Assembly: GCA_011374735.1 (NCBI GenBank)
Contig: DRPD01000109.1
Location: 1 to 6,446 of the forward strand
Source of the DNA: Thermopetrobacter sp.
Lineage (GTDB): Bacteria; Pseudomonadota; Alphaproteobacteria; Rhizobiales; Aestuariivirgaceae
Direction: 5' to 3'
Length of the DNA: 6,446 nucleotides
Positions 1-5,752 of this stretch are shown in pieces. The position numbers were made by a program, and so were the translations under genes. Position 1 is the stretch's first letter; every line of letters begins with the position of its first letter. Under the pieces are notes generated by a model, which was not told where the DNA came from, did no database searches, and saw only the letters and a list, made by a program, of their open reading frames with translations.

Positions 1-40
1 GAACAAGTCCGGCAATGACGTGGTGTGTGTTGGACGTCAT
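1..40 (-). CDS. Possible start of the next operon gene (partial, product unknown)
   Basis: An ATG on the minus strand at 38-40 opens a frame without a stop to the left edge, giving 13 codons (MTSNTHHVIAGLV). It starts 4 bases after the sufB stop codon, and a short GAGG stretch lies just before it. Such tight spacing is typical of operon genes. In most suf operons the gene after sufB is sufC, an ABC-type ATPase, but SufC proteins usually begin with a short beta strand such as MLxIKNL, and these residues do not resemble that. It may be another gene, or only untranslated leader ahead of sufC. The product cannot be told from 13 residues. Confidence 0.25.
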   Translation of the reverse strand, partial: MTSNTHHVIAGLV

Positions 41-44
41 CGCC

Positions 45-1505
<1,461 letters not shown>

Positions 1506-1526
1506 GATCGTTCCTCTTGAAAAACC

Positions 1527-2675
1527 TCAGGCGGCGCTGGCGTGGGCCCGCCTGAGCTGATTGCGCAGGCTGGCGGCGAAGCGCGCGATGTCCTCTTCGG
1601 TGTTGCCCGGGCCCAGCGACACCCGAAGGGCGCGCCTGGCCAGTTCGCGATCGGCCCCCATGGCGACAAGCGCGCGTGACACCTCGCCACGGCCTGCGTG
1701 GCAGGCGCTGCCGGCGGAAAGCGCCACGCCGTCGAGATCGAAGGCCATGAGGGCCACGTCGGCCTCCAATGCGGGGTGGGCGAACATGACGGTGTTGGAC
1801 AGCCGCTCGGCGCCGCTGGAGAAGATCACCGCGTCGGGCGCGACGGCCTGCAATGCCGATTCAAGACGGTCGCGCAAGCGCCTGACATGGGAATCCTTTT
1901 CCGCTCTGTTCCGCAGCGCCTCGTCAAGCGCGGCGGCCAGGCCGGCGATGGCGGCGACGTTCTCCGTGCCGGCGCGCAGGCGGCGCTCCTGGCCGCCGCC
2001 CAGCAGCAGCGGTTCCAGGGCAATCCCCTCGCGCACGATGAGCACGCCGGCGCCTTGCGGGCCGCCGAACTTGTGGGCGGAGACGGCCAGCATGTCCACT
2101 CCCAGGGCGCGCATGTCCACGTCCATCTTGCCGGCCGCCTGCACCGCGTCGCAGAACACCAGCGCGCCGTGCTCATGGGCGATGGCGGCGGCCTCGGCCA
2201 GCGGCTCGATGACGCCGGTTTCGTTGCTGGCCAGCATCAGGCAGACCAGCGCCCGGCCGGAGCCGGCCGCCAGATGGCGCTTCAGCGCGGCAAGATCGGC
2301 CACGCCCCGCTCATCCACCTCCCACAGGGCGACGGGGCGGCCGGAGGCCTTGGCCGGCTTCATGACCGCCGGGTGTTCCATGAAGGAGACGATGAAGCGC
2401 TCCACCGGCGCGCCGCGCACCGCCAGATTGGCCGCCTCGGTGCCGCCTGATGTGAAGATCACCTCATCGGCGGCGGCGCCCAGCCGGTCGGCCACGCTCT
2501 CGCGCGCTTCCTCGATGATGGCGCGGGCGCGCTGGCCGGGGTAGTGCTTCGATGACGGGTTGAGCGGGCCTTCGGCCCACGCCGCGGCCATGGCGGCGCG
2601 CGCCGCGTCGGAAAGCGGCGTGGTGGCGTTGTGATCCAGATAGGCGACGGCGCGGGTCATGGCGGGGCGTTCCAT
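1527..2675 (-). CDS. Cysteine desulfurase (IscS/NifS-type, PLP-dependent)
   Basis: This 382-residue protein is a fold-type I PLP enzyme of the cysteine desulfurase family. It removes sulfur from L-cysteine, giving alanine and an enzyme-bound persulfide that feeds cluster assembly on SufB in the cytosol. Visible signatures are YLDHNATTPLS at 12-22, TSGGTEAANLA at 75-85, the cofactor-stacking H101, ASNETGVIEP at 149-158, D176 and Q179 of the PLP pocket, SAHKFGGPQGAG with Schiff-base lysine K202, RAGTENV at 234-240, and the catalytic cysteine C325 in SAGSACHAG. The HNATTP start and the SAC loop point to the IscS/NifS class (type I) rather than SufS. It is a little shorter than E. coli IscS (404 residues), and the loop after the cysteine (HAGRGEVS) is not the textbook version. 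The gene starts 3 bases after the iscR stop. A second ATG at 2660 (MTRAVAYLDHNATT) has a GGAA about ten bases upstream, whereas the first has no clear ribosome site, so 2660 may be the true start. The enzyme class is firm; the choice between names such as iscS and sufS is not. Confidence 0.95.
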   Translation of the reverse strand: MERPAMTRAVAYLDHNATTPLSDAARAAMAAAWAEGPLNPSSKHYPGQRARAIIEEARESVADRLGAAADEVIFTSGGTEAANLAVRGAPVERFIVSFMEHPAVMKPAKASGRPVALWEVDERGVADLAALKRHLAAGSGRALVCLMLASNETGVIEPLAEAAAIAHEHGALVFCDAVQAAGKMDVDMRALGVDMLAVSAHKFGGPQGAGVLIVREGIALEPLLLGGGQERRLRAGTENVAAIAGLAAALDEALRNRAEKDSHVRRLRDRLESALQAVAPDAVIFSSGAERLSNTVMFAHPALEADVALMAFDLDGVALSAGSACHAGRGEVSRALVAMGADRELARRALRVSLGPGNTEEDIARFAASLRNQLRRAHASAA

Positions 2676-2678
2676 TTT

Positions 2679-3164
2679 CTATTGCGCGGCCTGCTTCAGG
2701 GGGCGGATGCGCACTTCCTCGCGGGCCTTGCGCACCTCCGCGGCCAGGGCCAGATTGCGCCGCTGCACCACGTCGGCCAGCGTCACCGCGGAGAGAAAGC
2801 CCCAGATCTGGCGGCGCAGGGCCGACCACAGCTCATGGGTGATGCATTGCGCCCCGTTCTGGCAGCCCTGCACGCCGTCGCCGTCGGCGCAGCGGGTGAC
2901 CTGAAAGGCCTCGCCGGCGGCGGCCACGATGTCGGCGATGAAAATCTCCTCCGCGTCGCGGGCCAGCCGGTAGCCGCCGCCGGGGCCGCGCACGGACGTC
3001 ACCAGCCCGGCGCGGCGCAGGCGGGCGAACAGCTGTTCCAGATATTCCTGCGACAGGTTCTGGCTGTCGGCGATGGCGGCCAATGACACCGGCGCGTCGG
3101 TATCCCGTCTGGCGATGTCGGCCATGGCCATGACCGCGTAGCGACCCCTGGTGGAAAGTTTCAT
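2679..3164 (-). CDS. iscR: Rrf2-family Fe-S cluster regulator IscR
   Basis: This 161-residue cytosolic transcription factor is IscR-like. In the studied family members the protein binds a [2Fe-2S] cluster and represses its own operon when clusters are plentiful. The N-terminal winged helix-turn-helix is intact: MKLSTRGRYAVMAM at the start, SLAAIADSQNLSQEYLEQLFARLRRAGLV at 27-55, and the wing motif SVRGPGGGYRLAR at 57-69. E43 and Q44 in YLEQLF match residues that contact DNA in E. coli IscR. Three cysteines and a histidine, C92, C101, C107 and H110, fit the cluster ligands of E. coli (C92, C98, C104, H107), but with eight rather than five residues between the first two cysteines. The start is supported by family alignment and by AGGAGGT 12 bases upstream, a rather long gap. 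It is the first gene of the operon, followed 3 bases later by the desulfurase. A promoter with an IscR operator lies upstream at 3286-3318, which supports negative autoregulation. Confidence 0.93.
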   Translation of the reverse strand: MKLSTRGRYAVMAMADIARRDTDAPVSLAAIADSQNLSQEYLEQLFARLRRAGLVTSVRGPGGGYRLARDAEEIFIADIVAAAGEAFQVTRCADGDGVQGCQNGAQCITHELWSALRRQIWGFLSAVTLADVVQRRNLALAAEVRKAREEVRIRPLKQAAQ

Positions 3165-3202
3165 GGACCTTGTCGCACCTCCTGCCCCTTAGCGGCCGCC
3201 AT
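3161..3202 (-). other. Possible 13-codon leader ORF overlapping the iscR start
   Basis: In the leader of the iscR transcript an ATG at 3200-3202 opens a frame of 13 codons (MAAAKGQEVRQGP). Its TGA stop overlaps the iscR start as ATGA. The strong AGGAGGT that should serve iscR lies inside this small frame. There is only a weak GGTG before its own ATG. Overlap by ATGA is a usual sign of translational coupling, but a frame this short arises easily by chance, so this is a possibility only. Confidence 0.2.
3177..3183 (-). promoter_or_regulatory. Ribosome binding site of iscR
   Basis: The minus strand reads AGGAGGT here, a near-perfect Shine-Dalgarno sequence. It ends 12 bases before the iscR ATG, longer than the usual 5-9. 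A weaker AAGG lies 3 bases before the ATG. No other in-frame start upstream would fit the family better, so the start at 3164 is kept. Confidence 0.6.
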
Positions 3203-3285
3203 CACCCAGCGCGGGAATCAACGGACGCTTGCGCGCGACGCCAGAATGCTTATATCTGTGGCGCCGGCGGATGACGGTTTCAGGG

Positions 3286-3314
3286 GATATAAAATACCCG
3301 ACTTATGGGGTCAA
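3286..3314 (-). promoter_or_regulatory. Sigma-70-type promoter of the iscR-suf operon
   Basis: On the minus strand, TTGACC (3309-3314) is followed by a 17-base spacer and TATATC (3286-3291). That is 5 of 6 and 4 of 6 matches to the housekeeping promoter consensus at the ideal spacing. Transcription would begin near 3279, giving a leader of about 115 bases before iscR. The -35 box and most of the spacer are covered by the IscR-like operator, the arrangement expected for repression by blocking RNA polymerase. Confidence 0.7.
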
Positions 3315-3318
3315 CTTT
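3294..3318. promoter_or_regulatory. IscR type 1-like operator
   Basis: The two half-sites ATACCCGAC (3294-3302) and GTCAACTTT (3310-3318), seven bases apart, match the halves of the E. coli IscR type 1 site, recalled as ATASYYGAC and GTCRRSTAT. All nine left-half positions fit, and eight of nine in the right half; over the full 25 positions I count 20 matches. It lies over the -35 box and spacer of the iscR promoter. Type 1 sites are the ones bound by the cluster-loaded repressor, so the most direct reading is autorepression of iscR-desulfurase-sufB. The site is 83 bases from the start of the divergent hydrolase gene and might also affect it. Confidence 0.75.
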
Positions 3319-3351
3319 ATGGCCGTGGCATTCCGTCACATGGAGCGCCCC

Positions 3352-3378
3352 CGTGAACCGCCGCAGCGGCGATTCACG
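3352..3378. repeat. Near-perfect 27-base inverted repeat upstream of the hydrolase gene
   Basis: The arms CGTGAACCGCCGC (3352-3364) and GCGGCGATTCACG (3366-3378) pair at 12 of 13 positions around a single central A at 3365; the only mismatch is C3358 with A3372. In RNA this would form a very stable hairpin with a small loop, ending 13 bases before the AGGA ribosome site of the hydrolase gene. There is no T run after it, so it is not a standard rho-independent terminator. It could be the operator of a dimeric regulator, or an RNA hairpin acting on stability or translation of the hydrolase message. Confidence 0.7.
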
Positions 3379-3401
3379 CATCAACGCTTACAGGAACGAC
3401 C

Positions 3402-4073
3402 ATGCCCGAGGTGATTTTCAACGGCCCGATGGGGCGGCTGGAGGGCCGCTATCATCAGGCCCAGGAGCCGAACGCGCCGATCGCGCTGATCATGCACGGC
3501 CACCCGCAGTTCGGGGCCACCATGAACGGCCCCATCGTGCATGCGCTGTATCACATGTTCACGAAGAAGGGGTTTTCGGTGCTGCGCTTCAATTTCCGCG
3601 GCGTGGGGCGTTCGCAGGGGCTGTTCGACAACGGGGCCGGCGAGCTGGCCGACGCGGCGGCGGCGCTGGACTGGATGCAGACGCTGACGAAAGAGGCGAA
3701 GAGCTGCTGGCTGGCCGGGGTGTCGTTCGGCGCGTGGATTTCCATGCAGCTGCTGATGCGGCGGCCGGAGGTGCAGGGCTTTCTGACCATCGCGCCGCTG
3801 GCCAGGCATTACGATTTCTCGTTCCTGGCCCCCTGCCCCACGTCGGGGCTGATCGTCAACGGCGCGCAGGACAAGGTGACGCCGCCGGACGTGGTGGAGC
3901 AGCTGGTAAAGAAGCTGAAGACCCAGAAGGGCATCACCATCGACCACGTGGTGATGGACGGCGCCAACCACTTCTTCGAGGACAAGGTGGAAGAGCTGAC
4001 GGCGGTGTGCTCCGCCTATCTGGACCGGCGGCTGGAGGAACTGGGTATCGGAAGCCTGAAACCAGAAGGCTGA
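3402..4073 (+). CDS. Alpha/beta hydrolase (small serine hydrolase, substrate unknown)
   Basis: This 223-residue protein has the alpha/beta-hydrolase fold of small cytosolic hydrolases; there is no signal peptide and no membrane segment. The oxyanion region is MHGHPQFGATMN at 31-42, followed by LRFNFRGVGRSQG at 61-73. The nucleophile elbow is GVSFGAW with S108, and the rest of the triad is D157 (NGAQDKVTPP) and H190 (DGANHFFE). All three catalytic residues are present, so it should be active, probably on an ester or acyl substrate that cannot be guessed. It resembles the COG2945 type (from memory). The start is supported by AGGA six bases before the ATG. It is divergent from iscR and shares 237 bases of upstream DNA with it, so it may respond to the same regulator, though I see no strong plus-strand promoter (TAAAAT at 3290-3295 is a possible -10 box without a good -35). 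The last residues (GSLKPEG) and the stop codon lie in a heptad repeat, so the tail may be repeat-derived. Confidence 0.9.
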   Translation: MPEVIFNGPMGRLEGRYHQAQEPNAPIALIMHGHPQFGATMNGPIVHALYHMFTKKGFSVLRFNFRGVGRSQGLFDNGAGELADAAAALDWMQTLTKEAKSCWLAGVSFGAWISMQLLMRRPEVQGFLTIAPLARHYDFSFLAPCPTSGLIVNGAQDKVTPPDVVEQLVKKLKTQKGITIDHVVMDGANHFFEDKVEELTAVCSAYLDRRLEELGIGSLKPEG

Positions 4074-4077
4074 AACT
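4050..4077. repeat. Degenerate heptad repeat, left block
   Basis: Four seven-base units stand head to tail: GGAAGCC, TGAAACC, AGAAGGC, TGAAACT. The hydrolase TGA stop (4071-4073) is the start of the fourth unit. Two of the units, GGAAGCC and TGAAACC, recur exactly in the right block at 4460-4480. The 21 bases at 4055-4075 match 4458-4478 at 18 positions. Confidence 0.55.
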
Positions 4078-4085
4078 TGACGCCG

Positions 4086-4099
4086 GCTGGCGCGCCAGC
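4086..4099. repeat. 14-base perfect palindrome
   Basis: GCTGGCGCGCCAGC is its own reverse complement and lies 12 bases after the hydrolase stop codon. It could help end or protect the hydrolase message as a hairpin, but no T run follows. In GC-rich DNA such a palindrome may also be chance. Confidence 0.4.
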
Positions 4100-4177
4100 G
4101 GAGCGTCAACCCCGGCCAAGCGCAGTAGTGTCCAAGGAAAGCTCCAGATAACGTCATTTCCGTCTTCCCTTATCGTC

Positions 4178-4315
4178 GCTCCCTTGATAAGCGGGAGCCC
4201 ATTCGGCAGAGCAAAACGCTCTGGCGGTGCGTATTACCTCCGGTGTTTCAGATGCTTCCACTGAAATCTCGCAGCACGGACGAGATTCGGCATGGATGCC
4301 CGTTTTCACGGGCAT
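4178..4315. repeat. Cluster of five stem-loops (dispersed repetitive element)
   Basis: Five short inverted repeats follow each other: GCTCCC/GGGAGC (4178-4183, 4193-4198), CAGAGC/GCTCTG (4207-4212, 4218-4223), TTTCAG/CTGAAA (4246-4251, 4261-4266), AATCTCG/CGAGATT (4265-4271, 4281-4287), and ATGCCCGT/ACGGGCAT (4296-4303, 4308-4315, loop TTTC). The last one, with its surroundings ATGGATGCCCG and GGGCATGACGG, is of the type scattered through intergenic DNA of many Proteobacteria; its minus-strand translation gives VMPVKTGIH, well known from spurious annotated proteins. Loops of nine bases recur in three of the stems. This is best described as a REP-like or small non-autonomous element; its exact ends cannot be fixed from one copy. 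Confidence 0.6.
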
Positions 4316-4356
4316 GACGGTTTTGGGCAGCAATGGAAAACAAGCCCGAGCATCAG

Positions 4357-4383
4357 GAAAACACTTCAAGCCGCCGTGTTTTC
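4357..4383. terminator. Inverted repeat, possible weak two-way terminator
   Basis: GAAAACAC (4357-4364) and GTGTTTTC (4376-4383) form an eight-base stem with an 11-base loop. The A and T runs sit in the arms, so on either strand the stem ends in a short run of T, as in bidirectional terminators between convergent genes. The stem has few GC pairs, so this is a weak candidate; it may also be part of the neighbouring repeat element. Confidence 0.25.
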
Positions 4384-4399
4384 AGAGAAATTCATGTGC

Positions 4400-4418
4400 G
4401 CCCAATTTTTCCTTGGGC
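4400..4418. repeat. Short inverted repeat
   Basis: GCCCAA (4400-4405) and TTGGGC (4413-4418) can pair around a seven-base, T-rich loop. With the five-hairpin cluster and the 4357-4383 repeat it extends the run of stem-loops across most of the gene-free region. No function is evident. Confidence 0.4.
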
Positions 4419-4459
4419 ACCAATGCGGCCAAGCGAAGCGCGAGCCGGTGCCAAATTCC

Positions 4460-4480
4460 TGAAACCGGAAGCCGGAAAGG
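4460..4480. repeat. Degenerate heptad repeat, right block
   Basis: Three seven-base units, TGAAACC, GGAAGCC and GGAAAGG, lie 18 bases from the end of the aminotransferase gene. The first two are exact copies of units in the left block at 4050-4077 and are in the same orientation. Confidence 0.5.
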
Positions 4481-4497
4481 TGTGGAAGGGCGCCAGA

Positions 4498-5679
4498 TCA
4501 GGCATTTTCCTTCATCCAGGCGGCGAGTCGTTCAACGGCGCGGGCCATGTCGTCATGGCTGCCGGCATAGGACAGGCGCAGGAAGCGGCCACCATCCAGC
4601 GGGTCGAAATCCAGCCCCGACGTGACGGCCACCCTGGCCTCCCGCAACAGGCGCCTTGAGAGCGTGATGCTGTCGTTGGTGAGGTGGGAGACGTCGGCGT
4701 AGAGATAGAACGCGCCGTCGGCCGGAGCCAGCGCGCCCAGCCCGATGCGCGGCAGTTCGTTCAGCAGCAAGTCGCGGTTGGCGGCGTAGCCGGCGCGGCG
4801 TTCCTGAAGTTCCTCGGTTGCGTCGAAGGCGGCGATGGCGGCGTGCTGGGAAATGGTCGGGGCGCTGATGAACAGGTTCTGACCCAGCACCTCGGCCACC
4901 CGCCGCAATTCGTCGGGCAGCACCATCCAGCCGATGCGCCAGCCGGTCATGGCGTAATACTTGCTGAAGCTGTTGATGACGATGGCGCGCTCGGAAAAGG
5001 CCAGCGCCGTGGTGGCCGGGCGCTCATAGGTCAGGCCATGGTAGATCTCGTCGGAGATGAACCAGCCGCCGGCCGCCTCCACGGTCTCGATGAGGGCGCG
5101 CAAGCGTGCGTCGTCGATGATGGCGCCGGTGGGGTTGGCGGGCGAGGCCACCAGCAGGCCCTTCATGCCCTCTTTCAGCTTTGCGGCCACCTCTTCCACT
5201 CGTGGCGCCCAGCCCTGCGCCGCCCCGGCGGGCAGCAATCGCGGGGTGATGCCCAGCGCGTGGAAGATGTTGCGATAGGCCGGATAGCCGGGGTTGGGCA
5301 GACCCACCGCGTCGCCGGCGTCGAAGGCGGCCAGAAAGGCCAGCAGGAAGGCGCCGGAGGAGCCGGTGGTGATGAACACCCGGGCCGGATCGACATCGAT
5401 CCCGTGGGTTTCCCGGTAATGGCGGGCGATGCGTTCGCGCAAGGGCAGGAGGCCGGCGGCGTCGGTGTAGCCCAGCGGCTCCTCGCGCATCGCGGCGCGG
5501 GCCGCTTCAAGCACCTTGCGCGGCGCCTGGCCGAACGGCTGGCCCACTTCCATGCGCACGACGTCGTCGCCGGCGGCCAGCCGCTGGCGGGCCTCGCGCA
5601 TGACGTCCATGGCGAGAAACGGCGCCACCTTCGCGGCGCGGCGGGATATGGCGCGATGGCTCTTCATGCCCTCGCTCAT
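4498..5679 (-). CDS. PLP-dependent class I/II aminotransferase
   Basis: With the start chosen here the protein has 393 residues, the usual size of aspartate-aminotransferase-like enzymes (fold-type I), which move an amino group between amino acids and 2-oxo acids in the cytosol. Visible motifs, numbered from this start, are EVGQPFG near 44-50, GYTDAAGLLPLRERIA near 70-85, TTGSSGAF at 104-111, NPGYPAY at 129-135, SPANPTG with N182, SDEIYHGLTY with D210 and Y213, SFSKYYAMTGWRIGW with Schiff-base lysine K240 and R248, and the C-terminal FLRLSY with R368, which usually holds the substrate carboxylate. The substrate cannot be decided. The frame is open up to 5865, but the extra 62 residues are low-complexity and lie antisense to the signal-peptide region of the divergent protease, so the start is set at 5679; an ATG at 5667 (MKSHRAISRRAAKVAPF), preceded by GAGGG, is an equally good choice. 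Neither start has a strong ribosome site. It converges with the hydrolase gene and diverges from the protease gene 73 bases away. Confidence 0.9.
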   Translation of the reverse strand: MSEGMKSHRAISRRAAKVAPFLAMDVMREARQRLAAGDDVVRMEVGQPFGQAPRKVLEAARAAMREEPLGYTDAAGLLPLRERIARHYRETHGIDVDPARVFITTGSSGAFLLAFLAAFDAGDAVGLPNPGYPAYRNIFHALGITPRLLPAGAAQGWAPRVEEVAAKLKEGMKGLLVASPANPTGAIIDDARLRALIETVEAAGGWFISDEIYHGLTYERPATTALAFSERAIVINSFSKYYAMTGWRIGWMVLPDELRRVAEVLGQNLFISAPTISQHAAIAAFDATEELQERRAGYAANRDLLLNELPRIGLGALAPADGAFYLYADVSHLTNDSITLSRRLLREARVAVTSGLDFDPLDGGRFLRLSYAGSHDDMARAVERLAAWMKENA

Positions 5680-5752
5680 AGCCGCCGCGCGGCCGCCACG
5701 GCAAGGGAAAACGGCCTTGAAACGGTCGCAATTGGCGGCCACCAGAATCACC

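Larger units (their letters stand above)
4074..4497. other. Gene-free, repeat-rich region between convergent genes
   Basis: These 424 bases separate the ends of the hydrolase and aminotransferase genes. The frames that cross it have no family signature, no believable ribosome sites, and run through repeats. The region holds heptad repeats at both edges, a 14-base palindrome, a train of stem-loops and two more inverted repeats, and it looks less GC-rich than the flanking genes. No tRNA, CRISPR array or transposase remnant is seen. No clear rho-independent terminator with a T run is found for either convergent gene. Confidence 0.75.

Noticed and set aside
1561..2544. Plus-strand open frame (327 codons) across the desulfurase gene
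   Set aside because: Antisense shadow; low-complexity Ser/Ala/Arg-rich translation without motifs.
3319..3414. Small plus-strand frame (MAVAFRHMERPREPP...) overlapping the hydrolase start
   Set aside because: No ribosome site, no known similarity, Arg/Pro-rich translation from the 27-base dyad region; most likely chance.
3381..4157. Minus-strand frame (258 codons) across the hydrolase gene
   Set aside because: Antisense to a gene with a full catalytic triad and good ribosome site; His/Arg-rich with no motif.
4154..4369. Small minus-strand frame containing VMPVKTGIH
   Set aside because: The peptide comes from a dispersed hairpin repeat and is a known type of spurious annotation, not a gene.
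4074..4497. CRISPR array, tRNA or insertion-sequence remnant in the gene-free region
   Set aside because: The repeats are short hairpins and heptads without regular spacers; no tRNA cloverleaf or transposase fragment can be seen.
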